A stretch of 64,000 nucleotides of DNA from Corynebacterium genitalium ATCC 33030 (GTDB lineage: Bacteria > Actinomycetota > Actinomycetes > Mycobacteriales > Mycobacteriaceae). The notes under the pieces were generated by a model. That model saw only the letters and a list, made by a program, of their open reading frames with translations. It was not told where the DNA came from and ran no database searches. Both the position numbers and the translations under genes were made by a program. The stretch covers positions 124,001-188,000 of the forward strand of contig NZ_CM000961.1 in NCBI RefSeq assembly GCF_000143825.1. The letters are read 5' to 3'. Below, piece by piece: positions 54,908 to 63,137 of this stretch; positions within the stretch are counted from its first letter, which is position 1, and every line of letters starts with the position of its first letter.

Positions 54908-54939
54908 CGCCTTAGAACTTGTCCTTACTCTCTGGCGGC

Positions 54940-56001
54940 CTAGGAGAGGTAGCGCTCAGCGAATTTGTCACGGAGATCCTTCGATTCAGAGGAAATTGCA
55001 GACCAATCGTCGGAGATTTGATCAATCTCGTCGAGCTTCGGGCCGTTCTTCGGATCCACGTTCTTGTTAGCGGGAATCATGTTCTTGGAAGCAGAAATCT
55101 GCTGTGCTTCTTCGGAGAACATGAAGTCGACAAACGCCTTTGCTGCGTCCATGTTGTCGGAAGACTTCATGATCATGACCGGGCGAGGGGTCACCGTGGT
55201 ACCGGAGGACGGGATGATGACCTCAATCGGCTCACCCTTGTCTTTAGCGGAGTAAGCCGAGTAGTCCACGCCGCCGAGGACAATGCCCTTGGAACCAGAG
55301 GTGACCTGGTCAAGAGCCGGGCCGTTGGCGCCTTGAACGATCATGCCGTTGTCAAAGAGATTGTCAAAGAGTTCCCAGGTTTTGTCTTCGCCCCACTGGG
55401 ACACCATGGCGGCAATCAGGTCAGCCGCGGTGCCAGACTCGCGAGGATCCGGCATGATCACCTGGTCCTTGTACTTCTCGTCAGCGAGATCCTCCCAGTC
55501 CTTGGGCATGTCAGTGACTACATCGGTGTTGGCAACTAGAGCCAAGGCAGAGCCGTCACGACCATGGAACGTGTCGTCGGATGCGTTCCAATCAGCGTTC
55601 GCGGAGTCGATATTCTCCGGCTTGTACTCCTCTAGTGCGCCACCTTCAGACTGCTTGTCCGCTGCGCTCCAGGAAGCGAGGTAAACGACATCAGCCTGAG
55701 GGTTAGCCTCTTCTGCCTTGATCTTCGCAGTGACTTCACCGGTCGTACCAGCGAAGACGTTGACGGTCACGTCAGTGCGTTCCTGGAACGCTTCCACCAG
55801 AGCATCGGTAAGACCCTGCGGGTTTGCCGAGTAGTAGTCGATGGAACCGGACAACCCGTCCGGTGCCTGCCACTGTTCAGCAGTGGAGGCGGTGTCATCG
55901 TTGCCGGTGGATCCAGCATCATCGTTCGATTCAACAGATCCGCAGGCGACCAAGCCGAGAGCGGTACCAATGCCGACGAGTGCAGCAGCAAACTTCTTCA
56001 T
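54940..56001 (-). CDS. ABC importer substrate-binding lipoprotein (Fbp/AfuA/PhnS class)
   Basis: This 353-residue lipoprotein has a signal peptide ending in lipobox LVAC (acylated Cys20), followed by an acidic Asn/Asp/Thr linker. The mature domain belongs to the class that includes ferric-iron, aminoethylphosphonate and hexose-phosphate binders: FAGTTGEVTAKIKAEEANP, DVVYLAS and FMFSEEAQQISASKNMIP. Where iron-binding FbpA has a Tyr-Tyr pair, this reads GGVDYSAYSA, so ferric iron is unlikely. A phosphorylated or phosphonate ligand fits better with the linked phosphoesterase, but this is inference. The gene lies 33 bases after the ATPase gene. Confidence 0.85.
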   Translation of the reverse strand: MKKFAAALVGIGTALGLVACGSVESNDDAGSTGNDDTASTAEQWQAPDGLSGSIDYYSANPQGLTDALVEAFQERTDVTVNVFAGTTGEVTAKIKAEEANPQADVVYLASWSAADKQSEGGALEEYKPENIDSANADWNASDDTFHGRDGSALALVANTDVVTDMPKDWEDLADEKYKDQVIMPDPRESGTAADLIAAMVSQWGEDKTWELFDNLFDNGMIVQGANGPALDQVTSGSKGIVLGGVDYSAYSAKDKGEPIEVIIPSSGTTVTPRPVMIMKSSDNMDAAKAFVDFMFSEEAQQISASKNMIPANKNVDPKNGPKLDEIDQISDDWSAISSESKDLRDKFAERYLS

Positions 56002-56034
56002 GAAAGCAAACTCCTTGTTGAAAAACGGGAAAAT

Positions 56035-57015
56035 TTAGGAATGCGAGGTGACCGTCAGCAGGACCTTGTCACCTCGGCCGAGGCGGTGCCGCGAGTAAGC
56101 CAGCCATGGATCGGCGGCACCGGGCACCACACAGCGGACCTCGTAGCGTCCACCGGTGTATTGGCTCTCCACCACCTCGCCGATGATGGAGTTCGCCGGT
56201 TGCGTGTCCGGTCGCTTTCCATCGAGGGGAGTGACCTCGAGGTCCTCGGGGCGGTTCGTCGGAAGCGTTTCGTGGGTGTTGGTCACACCGACGAAACCGG
56301 CGACAAAGTCATCTGCCGGGTGGTCGTACAGCTCGACCGGGTCGGCGAATTGGCGGACGTTGCCAGCATTCATCACGGCGACGCGGTCCGACATGGCCAA
56401 CGCCTCGGACTGGTCGTGCGTGACGTAAATGACGGTCAGGTTCAGCTCGTACGCCAAGCGGGTCAGCTCCGAACGAATCTGTGTGCGCAGGGCCGCATCC
56501 AAGGCAGACAGCGGCTCGTCCATGAGCAACAGCTCTGGATCGGACACCAATGCACGTGCAATAGCAACGCGCTGCTGTTGACCACCGGACAATTCGTTCG
56601 GGCGTTGCTCGGCTTTGGCGCCGATTCCCACCATGTCCATTGCCCGCGCAACGCGTTCTTCGCGCTCCGCTTTTGCCACTTTCTGATTTCCAGTGGTCAG
56701 CGGGAATTCCACGTTCTTGGCCACCGTCATATGCGGCCATAGCGCGAGATCTTGGAACACCATCGACAGGTTGCGTTTGTTTACTGGGACATTGGTGTTG
56801 GGACCGAACACTTCGTTGCCTGCAAACTCAATAACTCCGTCGTCCGGTGTCTCAAGTCCACCGATGCACCTCAATAGCGTCGACTTTCCACATCCAGACG
56901 GGCCGAGTATTGAGACAAATTCACCTTTCGCGATGTCCAGCGAGGTTTTGTGCAACCCCGTTCCGTCAGCGAACTCGCGGCGCACTCCGCGCAATGAGAC
57001 GTGCGAACTATCCAT
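56035..57015 (-). CDS. ABC importer ATP-binding protein (FbpC/PotA class)
   Basis: This 326-residue ATPase has Walker A GPSGCGKST, Q-loop MVFQDLALWPHM, signature LSGGQQQRV, Walker B LLLMDEPLSALD and the switch His in VTHDQSEAL. A C-terminal regulatory TOBE domain (about 250-326) follows. ATG 57015 is chosen because GGAG lies just before it; the longer frame adds 16 unsupported residues. It is the first gene of the four-gene unit, an unusual order with the ATPase leading. Confidence 0.87.
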   Translation of the reverse strand: MDSSHVSLRGVRREFADGTGLHKTSLDIAKGEFVSILGPSGCGKSTLLRCIGGLETPDDGVIEFAGNEVFGPNTNVPVNKRNLSMVFQDLALWPHMTVAKNVEFPLTTGNQKVAKAEREERVARAMDMVGIGAKAEQRPNELSGGQQQRVAIARALVSDPELLLMDEPLSALDAALRTQIRSELTRLAYELNLTVIYVTHDQSEALAMSDRVAVMNAGNVRQFADPVELYDHPADDFVAGFVGVTNTHETLPTNRPEDLEVTPLDGKRPDTQPANSIIGEVVESQYTGGRYEVRCVVPGAADPWLAYSRHRLGRGDKVLLTVTSHS

Positions 57016-57181
57016 ACCTGCTCCAGCGTTAAGAACTAACGGTCCTACACTAGGGGTGGCCAATGAAATAAACTATGGATTCGCAGTGAACAGATTATGA
57101 AATATCTGAAACCCTCCAGTTAGACCTCAGTGCGTCCGCCAACAGCCCCAGCCAACGCCTGTTGATGACTAGAACCCACTG

Positions 57182-57790
57182 CTAGGCTCGCACTGCAGTC
57201 ACAGCAATATGTGCACGCTTCTGTGCGGTGGCAGGACGAGTTTCCACTCTGCTAACCCGAAAGCCTGCGTATTCAATAAGGGATGTGATGTCGTCTTCCG
57301 AGTACGCCGTCGCCGGGAAAACTTTGTGAGCGAAGAGCTTTCGGGAATCGGCAAGGAACCCGCCATAAACGAGCACGCCTTCAGGAACGAGAATCCTCGA
57401 GAGCGTTTCGAGGGTCGTCAGCATGTCCTCCGGCGTCATGTGGATGAGCGAGTACCACGCCAGCACCCCACCCGCGCTCTCGACGTCCCCTTCGAAACTC
57501 TCAATGTCGATCACCGAGTACTCAATGCCTGGATATGCCCTCCGCGCATGATTCACGAACTGAGGAACTAGGTCTATTCCAGCAGCTTGATGCCCCAGAC
57601 TGTTGAGGTACGCCGTGAGGTGACCAGGACCGCAACCCACATCGAGAATGCTGTTGGTGACGCCTTTGAAACCTTCCGCGATGAACAGACGATCCGCCTC
57701 GTCGACAGAATCGATGCTCCCCAATTGATCGATGTACCTGCCCGCCACGTCCGAGTAAGCTTCCTGCGTTTCGCGAGACGTCATATCCAT
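57182..57790 (-). CDS. Class I SAM-dependent methyltransferase
   Basis: This 202-residue enzyme has the SAM-binding motif I ILDVGCGPGHLT, an acidic residue after the second strand (AGIDLVPQ) and motif IV-like GVLAWYSLIHMTPED. The fold matches small-molecule methyltransferases; the substrate is unknown. An in-frame second ATG lies two codons in. It follows the DUF3017 gene by six bases on the same strand, so it may share the folD transcript. Confidence 0.8.
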   Translation of the reverse strand: MDMTSRETQEAYSDVAGRYIDQLGSIDSVDEADRLFIAEGFKGVTNSILDVGCGPGHLTAYLNSLGHQAAGIDLVPQFVNHARRAYPGIEYSVIDIESFEGDVESAGGVLAWYSLIHMTPEDMLTTLETLSRILVPEGVLVYGGFLADSRKLFAHKVFPATAYSEDDITSLIEYAGFRVSRVETRPATAQKRAHIAVTAVRA

Positions 57791-57796
57791 TGCGCT

Positions 57797-58234
57797 CTAG
57801 CTCCCCAACGCATCCACCGACAGCGCCAACCAGAGCAGCAGTGCGCCTGTCGACGCCGAGAATAGCGCGTCGAAACGTCGCGACCGCACCGCCAACAACC
57901 CCATCACTTGCGAGTCGCACGTCAAGCGGCACGCGGTGAGCCACAGCATAGATACGCCGAGAGTGAATGCCGCTCGGCGCCAGTGCTCTGTCACCGAGAA
58001 CAGCGAGGCCGCGACGAAGCCGAGGACGAACAGCACGATCATTATCTGCTGGACACGCACGGGCAGCCGGGACGGTGGGGTGCCGATGTCGTGCGGGTTA
58101 TCCAGGCTCGGCGGAGGAGCCGACGAAACAGACCCAGGCGCGGTTACCGGCGCGGTCGTGGCCCGCCCCGCCGGGTCTACGTCAGGGCGCCTTGGGGGGC
58201 GTCTTGCTGGGCGTGAGCTACTCGGCGTGGGCAA
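57797..58234 (-). CDS. DUF3017 family membrane protein
   Basis: This 145-residue protein has a Pro/Ser/Arg-rich cytoplasmic leader of about 60 residues, then three hydrophobic helices ([40 protein letters not shown]). DUF3017 proteins regularly follow folD in actinobacteria, with unknown function. The start at 58234 overlaps the folD end by 17 bases, suggesting coupled translation. Confidence 0.78.
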   Translation of the reverse strand: MPTPSSSRPARRPPRRPDVDPAGRATTAPVTAPGSVSSAPPPSLDNPHDIGTPPSRLPVRVQQIMIVLFVLGFVAASLFSVTEHWRRAAFTLGVSMLWLTACRLTCDSQVMGLLAVRSRRFDALFSASTGALLLWLALSVDALGS

Positions 58235-59087
58235 TCCGCTCTGCCCTCTCCACGATGTTGCGCACCAGGAAGGTGCGCGTCATCGGGCCAACACCACCGG
58301 GGTTGGGCGACACCCAGCCGGCTTTGTCCCACACGTCGGGGTGGACGTCTCCGGTGGTTTTGCCGTCGAGACGCGACACGCCCACGTCGAGCACTGCGGC
58401 ACCGTCTTTGATCATGTCGGCGGTGATCATGTGGGGTTTGCCCGCGGCGGCGATAATGACATCGGCGCGGCGGGTCTCCGCGGCGAGATCCTTGGTGCCG
58501 GTGTGGCAGAGCACGGCGGTCGCGTTGACGTCGCGCTTGGTCAGCATGAGCGAGATCGGGCGGCCAACGGTCACGCCGCGCCCGATAACGCACACGATTG
58601 CGCCGTCCAAGTCCACGCCGAAACGCTCGAGCAGCGCGAGCGACCCGTTGGGGGTGCACGGCAGCGGGGCGGGCTCGTTGAGCACGAGGCGGCCGAGGTT
58701 GACCGGGTGCAGGCCGTCAGCGTCCTTATCCGGGTCGATCAGACCCAGCACACGGTTCTCGTCGAGGTGCTTCGGCAGCGGCAGCTGCACGATGTAGCCG
58801 GTGACCGCGTCGTCGTTGTTGAGCTCCTCGATGACCGCGTCGAGCTCTTCCTGGGTGCAATCCCCCGGCAGCTCCTTCATGATGGACGCGATGCCCAGCT
58901 CCTCGCAGTCCTTGTGCTTCATGCGCACGTAGTTCTGGCTGGCGGGATCCTCACCGACAAGCACCGTGGCCAAGCCCGGCGTCACACCATGCTTCTCCTT
59001 CAAGCGAGTTACACGAGCTTGAAGGTCGGCGAAGATTTCTTCGCGGTAGAGTTTTCCGTCCAGTTTGATCGCAGTCACACCCGTCAT
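58218..59087 (-). CDS. folD: Methylenetetrahydrofolate dehydrogenase/cyclohydrolase
   Basis: This 289-residue bifunctional one-carbon enzyme interconverts methylene-, methenyl- and formyl-tetrahydrofolate. The catalytic Lys segment is [13 protein letters not shown], followed by [13 protein letters not shown] and the NADP loop [11 protein letters not shown], then [12 protein letters not shown]. The start may be ATG 59087 or GTG 59078 (VTAIKLDG); neither has a clear ribosome site. It is divergent from trmL with a 27-base gap. Confidence 0.93.
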   Translation of the reverse strand: MTGVTAIKLDGKLYREEIFADLQARVTRLKEKHGVTPGLATVLVGEDPASQNYVRMKHKDCEELGIASIMKELPGDCTQEELDAVIEELNNDDAVTGYIVQLPLPKHLDENRVLGLIDPDKDADGLHPVNLGRLVLNEPAPLPCTPNGSLALLERFGVDLDGAIVCVIGRGVTVGRPISLMLTKRDVNATAVLCHTGTKDLAAETRRADVIIAAAGKPHMITADMIKDGAAVLDVGVSRLDGKTTGDVHPDVWDKAGWVSPNPGGVGPMTRTFLVRNIVERAERIAHAE

Positions 59088-59101
59088 CTTAGACCGAGCT
59101 T

Positions 59102-59107
59102 TAGACT
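59102..59107 (+). promoter_or_regulatory. -10 element giving a leaderless trmL message
   Basis: TAGACT fits the corynebacterial TANANT -10 consensus and ends seven bases before the GTG start at 59115, so transcription probably begins at the start codon. No ribosome site fits in the 27-base gap. Confidence 0.5.
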
Positions 59108-59114
59108 AAGCGGC

Positions 59115-59576
59115 GTGCACGTGATCTTCGACAACCCCGTCATCCCCGGCAACACTGGCAACACGATCCGCCTCTGCGCGGGCACCGGGTTCACGCTCCA
59201 CCTGGTCAAACCGTTGGGCTTCCTGCTGGATGACAAGCATCTGAAACGCTCCGGCCTGGACTACCACGACCTCGCCGACGTGCAGATTCATGAGGACATC
59301 GAGTCCTGCTTCGCGTCGCTTATCGACGCACGCATCTTCGCCTTCACCACCCACACCACCCGCCACTACACAGACGTGGAGTACCGGGACACAGATGCGC
59401 TTCTCTTCGGCACAGAGCCGACGGGATTGCCCGAGGAGCACTCCCACCACCCGCGCGTGACAGACCAGTTGCGCATCCCGATGCTGCCCGGGCGCCGGTC
59501 GATGAACCTGGCCAACTCGGCTGCCGTGGCCTCCTACGAGGCGTGGCGGCAGTTGGGGTTCCCCGGCGGGGTGTGA
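59115..59576 (+). CDS. trmL: tRNA (cytidine/uridine-2'-O-)-methyltransferase TrmL (SpoU family)
   Basis: This 153-residue SPOUT methyltransferase is the minimal form without an RNA-binding extension. Knot motifs are visible: FDNPVIPGNTGNTIRLC, FGTEPTGLP and IPMLPGRRSMNLANS. It methylates the wobble ribose of tRNA-Leu species. It starts at GTG 59115. Its last 43 bases overlap the 3' end of the convergent PH-domain gene. Confidence 0.9.
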   Translation: MHVIFDNPVIPGNTGNTIRLCAGTGFTLHLVKPLGFLLDDKHLKRSGLDYHDLADVQIHEDIESCFASLIDARIFAFTTHTTRHYTDVEYRDTDALLFGTEPTGLPEEHSHHPRVTDQLRIPMLPGRRSMNLANSAAVASYEAWRQLGFPGGV

Positions 59577-60889
59577 GGGGGAAGTTTGCGGGTGCGGAGC
59601 TCGTCGATAAGCGCCCAGGCGTCGGACGTAGCGAGGTCGCGCGCGCACATCTTCACGGTGCCGGGGACAAGCTCGAAGCGCACGTGCGCCAGGTTGAGAC
59701 GGCGCTGAATCGGGCCCTGGCGGAACGTGATTTCTTGGATGTGCGGCACTTCGATGAATGCGAAGCGGCGGCTCAGCAGGCCGTACCTCGTGGTCGCCAT
59801 GGGGATGCCGCCCATGAGGTCGAGGGAGACGGCTTGGTGGGACGCGTCAATTGGCGATGGGATCCGTGCGTGCTTCGGCGAGCGGAGATCCCAGTCGGGT
59901 TCTGTGATGTGCGTGCGGGTGAGCGGGCTGATCGCCTCGATGAGCGCGACCGCTTGCTCGTACGAACCGACGGGAAGCAGCCGCGACGTGCCGGACTGCT
60001 TATTCGACTCGCGGCCGTAACCGGCGATGTTGACGGTGACCGACCACCACCCGAAGATGCGCCACAGCACCGGCTGGGACAGTCCGATCGCGTGGATCCG
60101 ATCCAGCGGCACTGCTTGGCGGCGGCGGTTGGCTAGGCCGTAGCTCAAGTTCACAACGTCGCCGTCCAGCGTCGCGGTGTAGCGCCATGACTGGTCGATC
60201 TGCCGCCAGATCTGCGGGATGAACCCGGCCAGGACCGGGAGGATGACCGCCAGGGTGAGCTCCGTGAAGATCGGAATGAACGACCATGCGACCGTGAACA
60301 CCGTGGTCAGACGCAGTGCCGCGCCGGCGAGCGAGCGCGCAACCGGAATCGGTTCAACGAGATAGGCACCCGCAGTTTGTGTGAGCGTGTCCAGCTGCTC
60401 GTCGGTGCCCTGCTGCGCGATCTTTCGCAGTAGTTCCGTGCGGACATTCTCTGCTTCCGTGCGGGGTAGGTAGCCGATCTCGATGGCAGAGTTGGACCCT
60501 CCGGCTGCCTCGACGCGCACAGCCGCAAGGCCGATAAGGCGTGGGGCGAGCGGCTCGACCACGTCGACAGCTTGGATACGGTCGTACCGCGCCGCGCGCA
60601 CCTTGGTGGAGATGACGCCCCGTGTTAGCTCCACCTCATCCGTGCCGAGGCGGAAAGTCGTGCGGTACCACCACACCTGCGAACCGAGGAAAACCAGAAA
60701 CAGAGCCACCCCTGCCCCGCCGGCGACCTGGCCGATGGTGGCCCATGTCAGGTCGCGCTCACGCAACGCATCGGTCACGAACGTGAAGAAGTTGAACACG
60801 ATCAGCGTGACAATCGCCGCCACGCCAGCCCACACGCGCAGCAGCGGAGTCAGACGGTGGACGCGGCGGTACCGCGGGACAGTATTCAC
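59534..60889 (-). CDS. PH-domain (bPH2/YdbT-like) membrane protein, large subunit
   Basis: This 451-residue protein has two hydrophobic hairpins near the N-terminus (FNFFTFVTD; VALFLVFLG) and another pair at about 190-230, separating three bacterial PH-like modules (e.g. YDRIQAVDVVEPLAPRLIGLA, PLDRIHAIGLSQP, FIEVPHIQEITFRQG). The YdbS/YdbT pair of Bacillus has the same design and is linked to resistance against membrane-active compounds. Its start overlaps the small-subunit stop (ATGA). The C-terminus overlaps trmL on the other strand. Confidence 0.82.
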   Translation of the reverse strand: MNTVPRYRRVHRLTPLLRVWAGVAAIVTLIVFNFFTFVTDALRERDLTWATIGQVAGGAGVALFLVFLGSQVWWYRTTFRLGTDEVELTRGVISTKVRAARYDRIQAVDVVEPLAPRLIGLAAVRVEAAGGSNSAIEIGYLPRTEAENVRTELLRKIAQQGTDEQLDTLTQTAGAYLVEPIPVARSLAGAALRLTTVFTVAWSFIPIFTELTLAVILPVLAGFIPQIWRQIDQSWRYTATLDGDVVNLSYGLANRRRQAVPLDRIHAIGLSQPVLWRIFGWWSVTVNIAGYGRESNKQSGTSRLLPVGSYEQAVALIEAISPLTRTHITEPDWDLRSPKHARIPSPIDASHQAVSLDLMGGIPMATTRYGLLSRRFAFIEVPHIQEITFRQGPIQRRLNLAHVRFELVPGTVKMCARDLATSDAWALIDELRTRKLPPHTPPGNPNCRHAS

Positions 60890-61422
60890 AGCCCGCTCAT
60901 CCGTTCACGAGCTTGGAACGCAAGCCGCTCACGCAGCGCATCCGCTTCCTCGGCGGGTAGCCCCGGAATGGTCGCGTCCGTTGTCGCGGAGGCCGTGTGC
61001 AGTGCCAACTCTTTAAGCCCCAGCGGACGCGTGAATGGGCCGGTGCTGACATCGACGTACTGGATCCGGCCGTACGGCACCACTGTGAAATTCTGGGTGA
61101 TCTTGCCTTTGGTGATCAGCAGCTCATTGTCTGTCTCCAACCAGCCGGTATTGCGCACCCGCAACGGAATCATGATCAGCTGAAAGACATACCAGAGGCC
61201 GATGGCGGCAGCACCCCACCACCACACGCCGCCAAGCTGAAACTGGGCAAGGCCGAAGCTGCCAGCTAGGACCGCAGCCCAGATCGTCTGCGAGATATAG
61301 CGCGCGGTGATGAGCTTGCGGCTCACCGGATTCATGCCACTGACATCAGTAGGCATCTGTGCTGGCTGGTTCAGGTGCGAACGGCGGCGATCCGGCGATT
61401 CTGCTTCGTGGGCGCCCTGCAT
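60886..61422 (-). CDS. PH-domain (bPH2/YdbS-like) membrane protein, small subunit
   Basis: This 178-residue protein has two membrane helices (LITARYISQTIWAAVLAG; VWWWGAAAIGLWYVFQ) followed by one bPH2 module with the family turn VPYGRIQYVDVSTGPFTRPLG. ATG 61422 is chosen because the longer frame would run into the upstream gene, whose stop is ten bases away. It is coupled to the larger PH protein by an ATGA overlap, so the two probably form a complex in the membrane. Confidence 0.82.
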   Translation of the reverse strand: MQGAHEAESPDRRRSHLNQPAQMPTDVSGMNPVSRKLITARYISQTIWAAVLAGSFGLAQFQLGGVWWWGAAAIGLWYVFQLIMIPLRVRNTGWLETDNELLITKGKITQNFTVVPYGRIQYVDVSTGPFTRPLGLKELALHTASATTDATIPGLPAEEADALRERLAFQARERMSGL

Positions 61423-61432
61423 GCGGTTCAGC

Positions 61433-62869
61433 CTAGCGTGCGGTGACCTCACCGAAGCGCCGGGCAAGCGGTGCAAGCGTCGCCGGACGAGCCGCCACCC
61501 ACGCCGCCGCGACCACCGCCAGCGACACCAGGAAGATGATCAAGCCCGTCCAGTTCCCCGCGTACTCCGACGGGTCCGTCGAGCCTTGCGCCGCGTACAT
61601 GTGGTTGAGGTTGCGCAGCGCGCCAGTAGCCAAGACCAGCCCGACGTGAATCACGATGAACACCACGAAGTAGATCATCACCGGGAAGTGCATCGCCCGC
61701 GCCGCTTGCGCAGGGAAGACCTTGTTCCATCGGGCCGAGTTGGCCGGCCAGAAGCTACTCATGCGCACACCCGACAGGATCGCCAGCGGTGCCGCCACGA
61801 ACACTGTGATGAAGTACGCCAGCTGCTGCAGGCCGTTGTAGTGGACCCAGCCGTTTTCCGTGGGCCAGTTCAAGGACAGATACTGCAGCCCGGCCGAGAC
61901 CGCATTCGGGAAAACACCCCAGCTGGTCGGCACAATCCGCATCCACTGCCCCGTTACAAACAGCAGCACACCGAACACCAGCCCGTTGACCACCCACAAG
62001 ATATCGAGCACCTGGTGGAACCACAGCGTCAAACTGATCTTCCGCCCGCCCTTCTTCGGCCGCCAGTACGCTTCAGGGCGGCGCTCGGTGCGGATCTGCA
62101 TGCCCGTCCGGATGATCAGCACCATCAAGAACATGTTGAAAAAGTGCGACCAGTTCAGCCACGCGGGAATGCCCACCGGCGCGCTCTCCGGCATCGGTGC
62201 ATAACCGGGGTACTTCTCCACGAACTCCTGGCCCGTCTCCGTACCCAGGAACGCTCGGGCGCCCCAGACACCCAGTGCAAGCAACACCAGTGCGACCACC
62301 GCAGCGATCCACACCCAGCGCCTCCGCTTATCGACGCCCCGCGCCACCGTCGTCCCCCCACCACTCTTCTCCCCAGCGGGTGTGGTGGGAGCAGGTTTGG
62401 CTGCAGCCGGTTTGGGTGCGGCGGGAGCCGGCGCAGCAGCCGGGGGTTTCGGTGCAGCAGCAGCTGGTGCCGCAGCGGGCGGTTTCGGTGCAGCAGGTGC
62501 TGCAGGTGTTGTAGGCGCAGCGGGCGGTTTCGGTGCAGCAGGTGCCGCCGGTGGTACCGCCGCAGCAGGAGGCTGTGGCGCGACAGGTGCCGCTGGTGCA
62601 GCTGGCACCGCTGGGGGCTTCGGCGCTGCGGGAGCCGCTGGTGCCGCTGCCGGAGGTTTCGGAGCTGCAGGTGTTGTAGGCGCAGCGGACGGTTTCGGTG
62701 CAGCAGCCGGGGGTTTCGGCGCTCCGGGAGCAGCCGGTGCAGCCGGTGCAGCCGGTGCAGCCGGTGCAGCCGGTGCAGCCGGCGCGCTTGGGGCGGCCGG
62801 GGGTTTGGGCGCTGCAGGAACGTTGGCGTTCGGAGTGTCGCCCGCTTTGGGGATGTTGTTTCCAGTCAT
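61433..62869 (-). CDS. Cytochrome b-type membrane protein with long Pro/Ala repeat region
   Basis: The first 165 residues or so of this 478-residue protein are almost only Pro, Ala and Lys repeats (PAAPKPPAA type), predicted to be extended and disordered on the cytoplasmic side. A single helix follows (RWVWIAAVVALVLLALG), then a four-helix cytochrome b561/formate-dehydrogenase-gamma-like domain with candidate heme His residues in LNWSHFFNMF, LWFHQVLDIL and HFPVMIYFVVFIVIHVGLV. No partner dehydrogenase gene lies nearby. It probably passes electrons in the membrane. The repeat DNA is a candidate length-variable tract. Confidence 0.75.
   Translation of the reverse strand: MTGNNIPKAGDTPNANVPAAPKPPAAPSAPAAPAAPAAPAAPAAPAAPGAPKPPAAAPKPSAAPTTPAAPKPPAAAPAAPAAPKPPAVPAAPAAPVAPQPPAAAVPPAAPAAPKPPAAPTTPAAPAAPKPPAAAPAAAAPKPPAAAPAPAAPKPAAAKPAPTTPAGEKSGGGTTVARGVDKRRRWVWIAAVVALVLLALGVWGARAFLGTETGQEFVEKYPGYAPMPESAPVGIPAWLNWSHFFNMFLMVLIIRTGMQIRTERRPEAYWRPKKGGRKISLTLWFHQVLDILWVVNGLVFGVLLFVTGQWMRIVPTSWGVFPNAVSAGLQYLSLNWPTENGWVHYNGLQQLAYFITVFVAAPLAILSGVRMSSFWPANSARWNKVFPAQAARAMHFPVMIYFVVFIVIHVGLVLATGALRNLNHMYAAQGSTDPSEYAGNWTGLIIFLVSLAVVAAAWVAARPATLAPLARRFGEVTAR
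62730..62783. repeat. 9-bp tandem repeat in the Pro/Ala tract
   Basis: Six consecutive GCAGCCGGT units (five perfect, the last ending GGC) encode part of the Pro/Ala-rich leader on the minus strand. Related imperfect units extend through about 62390-62810. Because the unit is a multiple of three, copy-number changes would keep the frame. Confidence 0.8.
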
Positions 62870-62963
62870 TACAGAATCAGACTATCCAACCTCGAGGGGT
62901 GCTCTGAATTTAAGTCGCTCTGGGTGGCCTTTAGATTCACACTCCCCTCTTGCAGGATCGGCC

Positions 62964-63081
62964 TTGGAATACTGTTGGCGGTTTTCCGGAATACTGCTCA
63001 CGCAAACGTGCAGGTCAAAAGCATGCGTTTCGGTTGATATTGCCGAGCAGTATTCCACCCCAGAATCGAGCAGTATTCCGG
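62964..63081. repeat. Cluster of GGAATACTG-type repeats, direct and inverted
   Basis: Four copies lie in the 268-base gap before dnaE2: GGAATACTG at 62966-62974, CCGGAATACTGCTC at 62986-62999, and the reverse complement GAGCAGTATTCC at 63045-63056 and 63068-63081. The outer pair 62986-62999 and 63068-63081 is a perfect 14-bp inverted repeat. The gap has no coding sequence that I can support. Confidence 0.75.
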
Positions 63082-63137
63082 TCTGGCTCTACCCCGACTG
63101 ACTGCCTCCCCCGGCGCCCACCTGGCACCTGCCCCCG

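Noticed and set aside
54940..57015. Ferric iron (FbpABC) identity for the ABC importer
   Set aside because: The Tyr-Tyr iron ligands are not seen in the binding protein, no convincing DtxR box precedes the unit, and a phosphoesterase is linked.
62382..63101. Gly/Ala-rich open frame opposite the Pro/Ala repeats
   Set aside because: It is the complement of the Pro/Ala codons and looks PE_PGRS-like only by chance; the minus-strand frame continues into a real membrane domain.
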